DNA of 64,000 nucleotides from Chrysoperla carnea (lineage: Eukaryota > Arthropoda > Insecta > Neuroptera > Chrysopidae): NCBI RefSeq assembly GCF_905475395.1, contig NC_058339.1, forward strand, positions 16,748,001-16,812,000, written 5' to 3'. The position numbers and the translations under genes are program-made. A model generated the notes under the pieces. The model was not told the DNA's origin. It saw only the letters and a list, made by a program, of their open reading frames with translations, and did not search any database. The number at the start of each line of letters is the position of its first letter. Positions within the stretch are counted from its first letter, which is position 1. Shown piece after piece: positions 31,801 to 43,845 of the stretch.

Positions 31801-33921
31801 ATTTTAAAGAAAAGAAAATTAAATGAATTGCAATGTATTTTTTATTTAGGTTGATGGAGCATTTAAAAGTTTTAATCCTCTTATTAAAATTAAATATAGG
31901 TCAATGGTTCTTTATTTTATTTCACATTGAAATACTAATAATAGATACAATCAAATCTTTTTCAATTTATGATTTAAAGCTCATGGTACAAACACAAAGT
32001 TCTGTAAGAAGAGATGTAAGTCCGTCCTCCGACCGCAAACATATGAAAAATAATTTGTATTCCTTTTGGGATACTATGACACTATGGAAACGGTCATAGT
32101 GTCATAGTATGGTTATAATGTCCGACAAATTCCCTGGTGTGTTTTTTCAGACCAATAGCAGTATCTATAGCAGTAATAGGTATTATCATGCTCTTTTGAA
32201 AACGCAGCACTATCGAAAAAAGTCGTAGAGAATCCACTCACGAAGTTGAGCATAAAGATTCTTTCTCGATTTAGACCATCTCTCGAGTCCTGCTCAGATT
32301 TTTATCAAAGTCCAATTTCAGCAAATGTTCACTAAAAAATTAATTAATTTTTGGATTTTGCAGATGCCTTATCGAGGTATGGTTAAAACATGTGTTGGAA
32401 TTGCAAAGGAAGAAGGTTTTTTTAAATTATGGTCAGGAATAACACCAGCAATATGGAGACATATGATTTATAGTGGCTCAAGAATGTTATTTTACGAACA
32501 ATTAAGAGAAAAAGTGTTTGGTAAAAGTGCTGATGGAAGCTTTAAACTATGGAAATCAGTATGTTGTGGAATGTTGTCGGGAGCTATGGCTCAATTTTTG
32601 GGTAATCCCGCAGATCTTGTTAAAGTACAAATGATGATGGAAGGTAAATAATTGTTGGTAACTTCTAGTTTTGATAAGATAATTTAGGGCTGAGAAATAA
32701 TCACCAAAACCACTAACTGATAAACTTCCACTAAATTTTCCAATCCTCCTCTGAGTATTATTAAATGATTGACCTATACAGAGTGTCATTCGAAGCTATT
32801 TAGCCGCTCCGGGCAAAAATAATATTTGTCGATTTTTATACACTGAAACTCGATCAATAAATTTAATCGAGGAAAATGCTTCAAACGAAAAATATTAGTT
32901 TCAAAGGGACATATCTTTATACCGGCTTCGAATTCGATCTAAGTTTCCAGATTCAAGTAAAACCTCATTCTGATTCATAACTGACAAACATTAGATGGCC
33001 TAGAAAACATTTGTATGATTCATCTTTTTTTTATTTCAGGTAAACGAAAATTAATGGGAGAGCAGCCTCGATTTAAAGGTGCCACAGATGCTTTAGCTAT
33101 TATTTGGAAACAAGGTAAAATTCGAGGCTTATGGAAAGGAGCAGTGCCAAATGTATGGAGAGCAGCTTTAGTAAATTTAGGAGATTTAACCACTTATGAT
33201 ATGGCGAAAGAGAGAATATTAAAACATACAAGTTTACCAGATAACGTTGTAGTACACTTTTTATCAAGTGTATGTGCTGGTTTTGCTGGAGCTGTATGTG
33301 CAACACCTGCTGATGTGATAAAATCTCGTGTTATGAATCAACCCACTGATGAAAAAGGAAGGTAATTTATTTTTTATATTTTATCATCGTTTGTTTCAAA
33401 ATAATTTACTTCTTTAAATATTTGACAATAGATCATAAATTTCTGAAAATATCATAGTGAAAAAATCGACTTACGACTTGAAGGTTTTTACGAGTTTTAG
33501 AAAAGTTTTTTCTTGTACTGTAAGACAGTAGGGCAGGGGTAGTAAGTTATTTTCTACCTGATGCAACAAGGGCGTCTGTTACTCCTGGAACAGCCCTGTA
33601 TATATAACAAAAAGTTTCTATTTTTATTCCAGAATAAATTTATTTAAATTACTTTGGTCCCATTATATTCAGGTCCATTGTTTAAACAAGAATAATAATA
33701 AAAATAATTCATTTTTATATTAAATTTTGTATATTTTTTTTTTCAGAGGACTGATTTACAAAAGTACATATGACTGCCTTAAAACGACAATAAGAAATGA
33801 AAGTGTATTCTCCTTATATAAAGGATTTCTACCCGTGTGGATACGATTAGGACCGTGGTCACTTATATTTTGGTTATCTTATGAAAGACTTCGAAAATTA
33901 TCTGGTGCTGAACAATTTTAA
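22862..33921 (+). CDS. Ucp4A: Mitochondrial uncoupling protein 4-like carrier, complete, 5 coding exons
   Basis: A member of the SLC25 mitochondrial inner-membrane carriers, closest by eye to UCP4/SLC25A27 and insect Ucp4A. Coding exons: 22862-22946, 31276-31349, 32364-32643, 33040-33361, 33747-33921. The 936 bp give 311 residues; UCP4 proteins are about 320. The three carrier signatures are present in order: [10 protein letters not shown] (repeat 1), [10 protein letters not shown] (repeat 2) and [10 protein letters not shown] (repeat 3). Other UCP4-like phrases are [20 protein letters not shown] and [10 protein letters not shown]. The first Met ([11 protein letters not shown]) was chosen because the exon is short and a Met 6 codons later is less complete; either is possible. 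Intron 1 is 8.3 kb and repeat-filled, the other introns 0.4-1.0 kb. The transported substrate of UCP4 is not settled, so I do not assign one. Confidence 0.95.
24240..24510 (-). pseudogene. Decayed non-LTR retrotransposon tail (tentative)
   Basis: On the minus strand, [14 protein letters not shown], a frame shift, then a phrase like [16 protein letters not shown] and [17 protein letters not shown] resemble the His/Cys-containing C-terminal tails of R1/Jockey-type LINE proteins (H-x-Y-R-L, then E-E-E-T and H/C-C residues). Stops and frame shifts break it. Too short to assign a clade. Confidence 0.4.
25060..26350 (+). repeat. 316-bp tandem array, four units plus a partial
   Basis: The anchor CTTGGTTTATCAAAATTGG begins at 25065, 25381, 25698, 26014 and (variant) 26330, spacings 316, 317, 316 and 316 bp. 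Each full unit contains the perfect palindrome TGACGTCA (25131, 25447, 25764, 26080) and the phrases TTTTGATAACA and GCTAGCTATCAC. Units differ by scattered substitutions, and units 1 and 3 look more alike than neighbours. That could mean higher-order (dimer) amplification. No protein-coding frame. Confidence 0.95.
29000..29470 (+). repeat. Partial ~1.5-unit copy of the 316-bp family
   Basis: Same orientation and phrases as the array at 25.06-26.35 kb, including TGATGACGTCATC at about 29309 and CGCTAGCTATCAC twice. The second unit has a small internal deletion. The copy ends in a C-homopolymer (about ten C) near 29458-29468. Confidence 0.85.
30185..31040 (+). repeat. 307-bp tandem array, nearly three units
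   Basis: The CCCCTTAGAAAAAATCG anchor starts at 30194, 30501 and 30808, two spacings of 307 bp. At the second junction the sequence is the palindrome AAGGGGTACCCCTT flanked by AT-rich inverted arms. Short ORFs on both strands come from the repeat (for example ending [10 protein letters not shown]) and are not genes. A distant relative is at 51.18-51.83 kb. Confidence 0.9.
32071..32110. repeat. Perfect 16-bp stem hairpin in Ucp4A intron 2
   Basis: Arms ATACTATGACACTATG (32071-32086) and its exact complement (32095-32110) around an 8-base spacer. Each arm itself contains a near-repeat of ACTATG. Confidence 0.85.
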
Positions 33922-33956
33922 CACTGCCACTATTTATTAGACTTAATTTTGGAAGA

Positions 33957-33962
33957 AATAAA
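33957..33962 (+). terminator. Putative Ucp4A poly(A) signal
   Basis: AATAAA 36 bases after the stop codon of Ucp4A. A second AATAAA at 34297-34302 could give a longer 3'UTR. Which is used is not visible from sequence. Confidence 0.45.
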
Positions 33963-34730
33963 CAATCTGCAAAGAAATATCAACACATGTCAGTGTGTAG
34001 CTATCATAAATGTATCTTTGCTAATTGTTCCTATATTTTAAAAAAATGATTTGTAAGTTTGTATACAAACTTCTAAATGTAAGTTGTAAAGTAGAATACT
34101 AAAAGTTATCAAATATTCAACTGATCGTGATGCTACTTTTTTAAGACCAATCAAAATATTCATTACATATTTTTATATGTAATCCAAATGCTTTGCTTTG
34201 TGGCATATGCTCATTTACTAATTCCATTAAGTCACATTTTTAAGTCTTAGTCAGAATATGATTTCTAATGAAATCAATAACAAGAATTATATCTTGAATA
34301 AAGCACAGTTAATTCATTTTTAAACGGTGACTAAAACAAACATGTCTCTTTATCGGAGATTTATTATAATTATCTAAGTCAAATTGATGACTATTTTATG
34401 GTCCAAACTAGTCATATTGTAAAGTCTATTTAGTATTTATATTTTAAAATACCTTTTGGACAGGTTTGAAAATGGTCGTTATGACTGAAACGTGCCACAT
34501 GATTAATAAATAATTTTATAAATTATATATAAGTAAACGATGTAGGTTTAAAAAATTTAGAGTGTTTTGTAAGTAAATATTTGATAGCTTTTAGCTAGGT
34601 AGAGAAAATCTAGTTTTAAAAATTGATATCACGTAGAACTTGTATTAGTAATACACAAAGATGGGGTGGTATGTATATTTATTGTTACATTGTTATTTAG
34701 ATATATATTTTTATATTTTTAGTTGAAATA

Positions 34731-34997
34731 CCCTGATGGAAAAAATATTTGAAGAAAGAATAAGTCTTAATAAACCTTAGAAAACTCTGAAAAAGTCTTA
34801 AGAACTCTGAATAACTCTGGATTTCTCAACGTTTTTGGACTAGTTTGAATAACTCTGAATTAGATTAGTACAAAAACATTGAGAAATTCAGAGTTATTCA
34901 GAGTTTCTAATACTTTTTCAGAGATTGTAAGACCTTCTAAGACTCTTTCAGCGTTTCTTAAGACTTATTCTTTCTTTAAATATTTTTCCCACCAGGG
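34731..34997. mobile_element. 267-bp foldback MITE with TA flanks
   Basis: Begins CCCTGATGG and ends CCACCAGGG, with TA on both sides (34729-34730, 34998-34999). The arms are complementary over most of their length, including AAAATATTTGAAGAAAGAAT against ATTCTTTCTTTAAATATTTT and CTCTGAATAACTCTG against its complement. The whole element can fold into one long imperfect hairpin. TA duplications suggest mobilisation by a Tc1/mariner-type transposase. Confidence 0.85.
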
Positions 34998-35089
34998 TAT
35001 ACATTATTGTTGTTACTGATTATTGTATTTAGCGAAATTATTGAAAAGTGTACATAGTTACAGTAAACATAGTATGAGCGAACTGTACA

Positions 35090-35215
35090 ATAAAAAATAG
35101 CACACTCTTTTAATGGTCTAGTCATTCCATAGACCACCGCTGGTTTTTTATTTTTTTTAAATTTTATTTTAAGCCTGCTATGACTGTTTGACGTCATTAA
35201 CAACTTTCCCAATAG
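35090..35215. repeat. Dispersed repeat shared with 17.46-17.57 kb
   Basis: CACTCTTTTAATGGTCTAGT and CATTCCATAGACCAC, then AAGCCTGC and TGACTGT, recur in diverged form just right of the MITE at 16891-17452. No family assigned. Confidence 0.6.
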
Positions 35216-38200
35216 AATATATTCGCGATCAGTCCACGATACACAAATTTTTCCGATTCTCTCATTTGAGTTGAGTATCCTTGCAAAGGTTCACATATAG
35301 TTTCTTGGAGACACGAATATTTACGATTAATCTTATCCTTAAGATCTAATTATAAAGGTTAATATAATTTAAATCAATTTTTTCGGCAAAGATAATGCAA
35401 CAATAATGTTTACTGTAACTTAATTATAGGAATTTGTTAGATTTTAAAAATGATTAAATTTATCAAATTGTAAAGAGATACGCTTAAGAAATTTGAATTG
35501 AAAGTTTGATTCAAGACACAAAATAGCACAAATATTTTACGAAACTATCACCAATTCGAACTTTGTATTTAATAAAAGAATCTTTTTCTTAACGTACAGT
35601 AAAATATGTTACAAAAATCGGCTAGTTAAGAAAAATATAATCGTAAACCATGAGTTAGTTGCGCAAAGATTTCTATTGGTTAATAAACAATAAATTGTTA
35701 ATTCAATGAAACAGTCCATGTAAAAGTTGACTTAAAAAAATTAATAAAAAGGCAACTTATATTACGTATATGTGAGTGTTTGTCAAATAATCGAAAAAGT
35801 TTCATTTTATTAAGAATTTAGTTTTTATATTTCTTTTTCCTTAATTTGTTTCATCTTTGACTGTAGTACTATGAATTTCTTTTTAATTAAAAAAAAATGC
35901 GGTACTTTGAAATTGACAAAATTCTTAATAGAAGAAAAATGAGGTGTTTCTCGTTCAAAAATAATTTAATATGATGTAAATAATAATTGAAGCACATGTA
36001 TTTTATTGATTAACTAGTTAATTAATATAATATGTTATATTAATAGATAGATTAATATAATTTTTATTATTGTTGTTTTAAAAAATTTTATTTTTTTATT
36101 AAATGTTCTTAGGGTTCCTCAATTGGTTTGACAAATGACAAAAGCGAAAAATTTTTCCTTCCTCAATTCACCAATAAAATTTACATAAAATATTTGTTTC
36201 TCTTATTAAAAAAAAGATAGCAGTAATATAGATTTGTACGAAATATATCATAAATTACAATTAAAATTTTAAATAAATTTATATATTATCGCATTATCAA
36301 AAAATAAAACAAATTGCAAGAAAATTTAGTGCTGTCATAAAATCCCGTGAGTTTAACAACTATTTATAAAATTTTCTCATGCGAATATCGAACTCAAATT
36401 ACGTTACAAGCTTCCAATTAAACAATTATTTTTATTTTATTTGAACTAATTAATTCGGCGAATTAAGGGAGCAAAAATGTTCTCGCTTTTTAATATTTGT
36501 TTTTAGGTATTGAGGGCCCTTAAATGTATATTATAAAAGTTAAAGAAACTCAGAGTTAATGTTAAAATAATCGTAGTGCAGCTTATAAATTCTCTAAAGA
36601 ATTTACACAAATTATATTTTAATGAATCCACCTACACAAATTCAAATAAATAAATTTGGTAATACTTAAACATAAAATTAAACAAATGTAAATTTTTAAA
36701 TTAAGAAAATTGAGCCACACTGAAAACAGCATTCCGAATTTATACAATCTTCTTTTTGAGAATTAAAAAGGTAGACTTGTAAATTTGCCAAACAATATAA
36801 TTTCTGTCGATGATAACAAAACCGTACCAATATCACGGCATAGTTTTTTATAGGGACAAATAAAAAATTTATCTTTATTTATGAAATATTTTCCATTTTA
36901 TGTTTATTTTTATAGAACGTAATAAAAACATAAAATTATTTTATTTATCTGAATAGGTCTCCGACCAAGTGTAGTTTTAGTGATTCATTTCAGAAAGGCT
37001 GAAAATTCCATAGGTGTTTTAGACAGCAATGCGTCCTCAACGCATTTTCCTTGTTTAAAGCGGAGGGCTTTGGCAGCAATAGAGTACCAAAGATATACCG
37101 CCTATCTCAAGTTTGGACTGATTCCAGAAAATCTAGAGCCGTATTAAATCGACAAAAAAATATAGTCGATATGAGATTGTCCGCAGTGGTAATAGTTTAG
37201 CTATTACCACTTCCCGAACGCTAAATATGCCGGTTCTCACTCATCAGGAAACTTATTTCAGAATGGCAGAGTATAAAAATTTAATTAACTGGAAGAATCC
37301 GATTAAAAAAAAGTATATCACTATTCGTTTCAAAACCCAAAAGTACAATAAAATGTATTTTATTGTTTCCTACAATTAATTTTTAGTTAATACACACTAG
37401 TTAGTACAAGTTTCGAGTAACAATATCTTATATTTATACATAAGAGTAACCTTGAACCTTCCCCTATATCGAGAGAAAAAATAATTTTGCTACACAGCAT
37501 TTTTCTGCCAAATTGATTTTTTTGTGGGAATATAATAGTACAAAATGGGATTAAAATAGTACATAATAAATGTGTTTTTAGGGTCCAACTACCTTAATAA
37601 GCGACAAGAAAACTTAACCTTTGTAATAATTTAAAGACAATACATAATATAGCTTTAAATACCATATTATCTGTTAATTGATAATAAATTGTATAGTTTC
37701 AACACAATAAACAAGGTTTACAATAATTCCTTTTATTTTTAAATGAGATTTTATTTAATAATGTGAAAAATATTGTATGAAATGTGTATTTTGTGCCAAC
37801 TTGTTCAAGTCTGTGAGCTAGCTGTGTACTTTTCAAATTCTCCTATTGCGCTGTCTATCGAATAAATGAAGGTACAACGGACATTGAAAATCATATTATA
37901 AAATCATTACAGTTGCGTACTAAATTTCCGGAGTTACCGGCTAAATTTCGGATTGAACATGTAACGATTCAGAGCTCGAAATCTTTCTCTCAAAAGTTCT
38001 AGAACTAGTTCCGGGAAACGCATCGGTGAAACTATTTAGTTTTAACAAATTTAATGAAAGTATTATAGCTGTAGAGAGACATATAAAATGCCAAACTTAC
38101 AAAAATAAGCAAATGAAAGAATCGGCTTTTTGATAAATAAAAGCCGAAATAAAAAGAAAAAAATAGGTTAGCGCAGTTGAGTAAGCGTTTATTAAGTTAC

Positions 38201-39384
38201 ATATATGCAAAACCCGCCATCCTTCATGAACAAAACTCAAAAATATATTTTAATTCCTTACCAAAGACTATATCGTATGTTTTATACACGATTATAATTT
38301 CTGGACTACTTCTATTTTCTACCTACGGTTCTTACTTTATCTCAACTCCCAACAACTAAATTTCATTCTGTTAATTTTAAGTTATGTTACAAAGCTTTCG
38401 TGGATAGTATAACAAAAAAGAATAAATCCTGATAACGTGAAAATCCTGATAATATTGCGTTTTTGGAAAAATTAGAAAGAATATACTTTTCCTAACGTAT
38501 ATTTATCAATTAATATATTGAAAATTTAAAAATTTTGGATCATTTATAGTCTTATCGATAAGAGCATGCAAATGATGACGATTCATTATCGTAATTAGTC
38601 GGCAAACTAGACACGGCCTATCACTGTCATTCATGAGCGCTCTTATCTAAATGATCTAAGGGCCAAAAAATTATTTTCAATTTTTTGGGCACTGAGATCA
38701 CTTAGCTAACTACTACTACCCCGCTTCAAATAATACTTTGTGGAAGTTTACTTTAAAATTTTTGTAATAAAATGTATATTGTTATATTTGTTTAAAAAAA
38801 AAAAAAAAACTATAATATAATTATTCCAGAGAAATAATGTTTATGTAATGTATAAATATTTTATTTTTAACAAATGTTAAATAAAATTGTTAAGTTTGAA
38901 TAAATAGTCAATTTTTTTTTGTCAACTCCTTGTTTGAAAACGTAACGACATAAAAATGATTTCAATCATCTCATATGCGAGTTATCAGAAGTTTTCTTAT
39001 TCTTGTGTCAACATCATCTATATTATTAAAAATTATTTAAATTAATTTCGCTTTCGTGATTTAATAACGTATTTATTTTAAAATTGCGTAATACATTTCA
39101 TTCATTTTCAATATATATTTTCCTAATAGGTTGTTGTAAAAAAAATTTTATACAAAATATTTATTTATTTATTTTTCTTATTATAAGATCAATAAAACTA
39201 TTTACTTCGTAAAAAAGGAATACTTCGCAAACATTATTCTAAGCACCACCGACGAAGTTAACAAGAGAACAAAAGACTGTTTTTTTTAATACGATAAAAA
39301 GTCATTCTTTATAAAAATCTCTGCTTGCGGGTATTAAAATATTACTATACAAAAATCTTTGATCAGATTGCAGGGCGTGTAGGA

Positions 39385-39495
39385 GCTAAGCCGTTAATTT
39401 TCCATGAAACGTGGAGGCTCGGCAGCAAACTGAAATTCTCGATTGCAGTACCGAGATTTCATGCTCTATGGAAAATTAATGACATATCTCTCTAA
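39385..39495. repeat. Imperfect inverted repeat downstream of ribokinase
   Basis: TTAATTTTCCAT near 39401-39412 pairs exactly with ATGGAAAATTAA near 39469-39480. CTCGG and CCGAG lie inside as an inner stem. It could be a structured RNA or a small element end. It is more GC-rich than its surroundings, but I see no tRNA boxes. Confidence 0.45.
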
Positions 39496-39597
39496 TTAAG
39501 TGATTCAGCTTTCGGCTGCGTAAAATAAAATTTCTTTACCGAATTGTTGTTTACCAAACACAGGTTTTAAATTAGATTTTATATTTGCTACGCAAAT

Positions 39598-42500
39598 TTA
39601 TTGTAAATATTTTCTTAAAATATTCGAATCTGGAAAAGCTTTATGGGTACCCATAAATTGTACTGAATAAGAAGCTAAAGCACATGCAATTTTAACATGA
39701 TCTTCCAAATTTAAGTCGGGAAATTTAGCCATTAAAAATGCTAGAGAACCAATGAAACAATCGCCAGCGCCCTAGAAATAGACAACAATAAACATGTTTA
39801 TTTAAAGAAAATAATTTAAATATATGATGTATACATACAGTAGTATCGACTGGAGTAACTTTATCACATGAAACATGGGTAATGTTTTGGTCACCTTTAA
39901 AACCAATGATTGCACCTTTATCTCCAAGAGTTAAAATTACTGTATTACAACCCATACTTAGAAGTTTTCTTAAAGCAATCTTAGCCTCACTATAAAATAA
40001 ATAAAAATGTTGTTTAAATATAATGTAAATATCGACAGGTGTGGATCCAGCCCGAAAAAAGGATTGTGGTTACAGCCACTCAAAAATCGGCTACTAGTAA
40101 AGTACTAGTCGGAGTATAATAAATATAAAGTATTATATACTGGTGCGAGTCGATTCCTGGGTAAAATGCCTTATTTCCTCGATTATTAATTTACTTTTTT
40201 AGATCAAATTAAAACAAATTGCCTTACTTGGCTAAGAAAATAAACTTACTCTAGATTTTCACAGTTTAATCCAGTAACTGTAGCTGCTTCAGTTTCATTA
40301 ACACAAAATATTGTAGCTAGCTTCAAAAAATCGACGTCAATATCTTGAATAGCTGGAGCACCGTTTAATATTGAGGTTCCTTTAAAATGTCTTAGAGCTT
40401 GTAGTGTGACATTTAATGGCGTTTCAAGTTGGCATACTAAAATTCCGGCATTAGCAAGTAATTCTTCCGCTTGATGTAAATCTTCTAATGATAATGCATC
40501 GTTTGCACCAGGTACAATAACTATTGAATTATCACCTACGGATTCATCAACCATTATTTGAGCTATTCCTGAAGAATAATTCGGTGTAAGTCGAGTATGT
40601 GTCACGTCTACAGAATACGATTTAAGAACTTCTATATATTCTTTGCCAAAATGGTCGTCGCCTACCTGTAATGTAAAATTTGTATAAATATAAATTATAA
40701 AATAAAAGTTTATAATAAATATTCCTTCAATGAACTCAAACGTCAAAACCTTAAATTTGCATGTTTTCAGTTTTAATTGGATAGTTTAAAAATATCTAAA
40801 GAAAAAATTATGAATATTGCAAACGAATCTATTCTTTTAGTAATACCGGTTAATACTACCAAGTTTATCATAGTATAAAGTAAACAATGATAACTTTTAG
40901 TAAACATTTGATAATACAACTCATCTATTAAGTAATATTAAAATTAATTTTTTTAAATCACAGATTCATATCTTTTCGCATAATTTATTTTTCTCATTTA
41001 TTAGAGAGAAAAGAAATACAATAGAGTCCCGTATTTTTTTGATCACTCCGTACACGCGTAAGAGTACATTCAATAAAAAATGATTAATTATTTTTTTATC
41101 ACTGGCGTCCCAGTCTGACTTACGCACGAGTGCGTTTTAGATTTACCTTAAAGTAATCTATGAAAGTAAATTTTTTAGCGACTTGGCTACGGAATATCTT
41201 TATTATGTACGCCATAAGAAATTTTAATTAGCATGTACTGTACATACAAACCTTTCGGAATACACAAAACTCCAGTAATCCCAAAAATTCCAGTAATCTG
41301 ACATACCCTGTTTATAATATTATTGAATTTGTGAGACTCTACTGGGCTTGTTATGCTTAAAAATTATTTTTAGAGAAGAAAATTGTGAATGCCAGTACTC
41401 AGTATTCAATTTGAAATATACTAAGTCGACCCGTGCGTATAATTCCGCAGTGCGGTACTCGTGACTAACTTGTATATATGCCGAATTTGAAAATTTAAAT
41501 CTCAAATTTAAGAGAAGCGGTACATTTTTAGACCGTGAGTCTATTTTGGAATTTAATAAAGGAGTAAGGAACATATCGCCATGTGACAGAAAAACAGGCT
41601 ACAGAGAAATAAATTATTAGATGTTTTTAGTAATACAATGCAATTTTTATGATAATTAGCTAGCTTTAAATTACTTGTGATATGATAGCAAAATTCCAAC
41701 AGTTGATAATATTAAAATAATGATTAAGTATCAAAAGATTTAATTCTAATGAAATGCCCCTGAAAAACACACTTTAAATAAAATACCAATGCTCTAATAT
41801 TGGTTATTTAGTTATTAGAAGTCTCAAAAATGATAATGAATTTAAAATTAGTCTTTGAGTTCTAGAATAATTTTTCTAAAATTACTTTATTTTTGTAATT
41901 TCTCAATAGATTAAATGCGTTTCGTTCGGTGCATTACTATGAACAATCCGATTCAATTATAATGCTGATCTATACCTAAGTACTTTCACTTTTTGTGAAT
42001 CCGTTTTAAATACTTTTTACCAAATATTTTTGTGGATTTTCTTTTCTAAAAAACTCTACAGACAAATTTTATTACATTTATCAACAAGTTTCACCCTTTT
42101 TAATGTAATGCAGATCAATTTAGGCATTTACTGTTATTAAAATGATAAATTAAGTAAGTTTTCAAGGTCGAGCTTAAATAAAAATATTTAAATATTTAAG
42201 ATAGCGTAATTAATTTTTGTGTTTTATGTGTTCCAATTATCAACTTTTAACTATTTTGTTGATATGTTAATTGTAAAATAGTTAAATCATAGACAAAGAA
42301 AAGTTATTATAAATATATCTCCTTCTTACTCTGTTTGTTTAATTTATAATGATTATGTATGGAATTTTTAGTTTAATTAATTAATTATAGAATAAAAGAT
42401 CAATAATTCTTACCCTAGCAATGAGCGCAACATTTCCACCTAATTTAGCTGCAGACATACATTGATTAGCCCCTTTTCCACCTTGATTTGTTACGAAAGA

Positions 42501-42834
42501 TGTACCTTTTAGCGTTTCACCTTTTTTAGGTAATCGCGGAGAATAACTAAGTAATTAAAAAAATATTAAGTTTAATTAATTAAATTAAATCCTGTTGTGT
42601 AGAAATTTTTGTTAACGGATTTACATCTTTTAATCGCATAACTTAAAGGGGTTCACCACTAATCGTATATAATAAAAAAATGAATAAATTACGACTAAGA
42701 ATGTCTTCTGGTTAAAGTTTAATAAATATATTATAAAATACTATCTGTAATCTTTTAAAATTATGAAAAATTAACCGTACAAACCTTACAAAATCGATCA
42801 TACAAGATCCGAGTACAACAATTTGACTAGACAT
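39598..42834 (-). CDS. RBKS: Ribokinase (pfkB family), complete, 5 coding exons
   Basis: Phosphorylates ribose to ribose 5-phosphate with ATP, feeding the pentose phosphate pathway and nucleotide synthesis. Coding exons: 42834-42785, 42546-42414, 40665-40250, 39989-39839, 39771-39598. The 924 bp give 307 residues; animal ribokinases are about 310-325. N-terminal motif GSCMIDFVSYSPRLPKKGET spans exons 1-2. GGKGANQC is the sugar-site pfkB signature 1. VVILTLG-like NTVILTLGDKGA is in exon 4. DTTGAGDCF spans exons 4-5 and is signature 2, with its Asp as catalytic base and GAGD as anion hole. All key residues are intact. Intron 2 is about 1.75 kb. The start Met is the only one before the conserved VVLGSCM strand. 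Confidence 0.96.
40666..42413 (-). other. Ribokinase intron 2
   Basis: A 1.75-kb AT-rich intron with normal GT/AG borders. The minus-strand ORF at 41320-41574 has no family resemblance. No repeat element is clearly delimited. Confidence 0.8.
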
Positions 42835-43640
42835 TGTCGGATTCCAATAATAGAATCTTTATTTAATGTTTTTGTTTCGAATTCAGAACTTTAACTGAAC
42901 TTTGATAAAAATTTAATTACATTTTTATAAATTTTTTTAACTGCTACCTAAAAATTTGATTGGACAGTCTTATCATGTTAACTTTTAAGTTCAATATTGA
43001 TAAAATCTGGAAAAAAGTGCATAATGAAAGCTTTACACAAGTAATTCTTGTATACGTGTAAATCTAAGAAAATTATTAAATTGTCAATCATTTGCGAAAA
43101 AGTTTTCTGAAATTTTCAAAAATGACATTTAATAAAATAAAAGAATGTTCACTATCTAAAGGGTATTGGTAAAAACCAGGAATGGCACACATTTGTCATT
43201 TTCCATCTAAAATGGTACTATCATTATCTCTATTTCAAAATATAATTATTAATTTATATTTTACAAGTAGTATTTCAGTAAAATTAGGAATCAGTTTCTT
43301 CAAAATAAATGTGAAACTTTTTCTTTAAATCTCACTCTTAAGAAAAAGCTACTGTCTAATGCATTTGACTATCTTTGTTTTTTATGCTAAACCCTTATCT
43401 ATTTCTATGGCAATGAATAAACTCGACAAATCAAGGATCTAAACCAAAAAATTGTTTGTAATTTTATTTGTCAACCGATTTTAAAAACAAATTTAAATTC
43501 GCAGTATATAAAATAAATTATCAATTACTTAATTTAAATGAAACGAATAAAAAACTTAACTAAAAATAAAACAATAACAAGTAAAAAAATGATTAAATAA
43601 AAACAAGCAACAATCGTAAATTCCTTTAATAATTTCAACA
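42835..43640. other. Divergent interval between ribokinase and the small ORF
   Basis: AT-rich with no coding exon or delimited repeat recognised. It presumably contains the ribokinase promoter. Confidence 0.5.
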
Positions 43641-43823
43641 ATGTCAGAAGAAATATCACCCTCCTCAATATCCTGTCAAAGAAGTCATCGAAAAGTTACA
43701 GAATTATTAAGTAAATTTGAACTATCGGTATCGAAAAGTACACGGTTTGATTATTTTACAAGAAGAAGAATTGCACTTGGGTTAAAAATTGGAACAAGGC
43801 TACAAAATGATGAATGGTATTAA
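43641..43823 (+). CDS. Small ORF of unknown function (60 residues)
   Basis: An uninterrupted frame from ATG to TAA (MSEEISPSS... ending RLQNDEWY). It is followed 17 bases after the stop by AATAAA (43840-43845), a fitting poly(A) signal for a short transcript. The composition is protein-like: Ser-rich start, basic middle with FTRRRIALGLKIG, acidic/aromatic end. That is unlike the Phe/Ile/Lys-biased chance ORFs elsewhere in the window. There is no signal peptide or membrane segment. I do not recognise a family. It could also be the last exon of a gene whose other exons I missed, or chance. Confidence 0.35.
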   Translation: MSEEISPSSISCQRSHRKVTELLSKFELSVSKSTRFDYFTRRRIALGLKIGTRLQNDEWY

Positions 43824-43839
43824 CTTCATTTTTACATTC

Positions 43840-43845
43840 AATAAA
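43840..43845 (+). terminator. Putative poly(A) signal after the small ORF
   Basis: AATAAA just downstream of the stop of the 60-residue ORF. In such AT-rich DNA this alone is weak evidence. Confidence 0.3.

Larger units (their letters stand above)
33963..39597. other. Convergent intergenic region between Ucp4A and ribokinase
   Basis: No coding exon is recognised. It holds the rest of the Ucp4A 3'UTR, a hairpin MITE (34731-34997) and AT-rich unique-looking DNA. A somewhat richer stretch at 36.95-37.25 kb has no readable frame. Minus-strand poly(A)-type signals for ribokinase occur next to its stop (about 39597-39602) and near 39.16-39.18 kb. Confidence 0.5.

Noticed and set aside
33100-33306. 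Antisense ORF over Ucp4A exon 4
   Set aside because: Shadow of a carrier exon; no independent support.
39385-39495. Considered as a tRNA gene
   Set aside because: No A-box/B-box pattern and no cloverleaf with 7-bp acceptor stem.
40021-40150. CAGGTGTGGATCCAGC phrase in ribokinase intron 3 considered as a hAT end
   Set aside because: Only one end resembles hAT termini; no partner or 8-bp duplication found.
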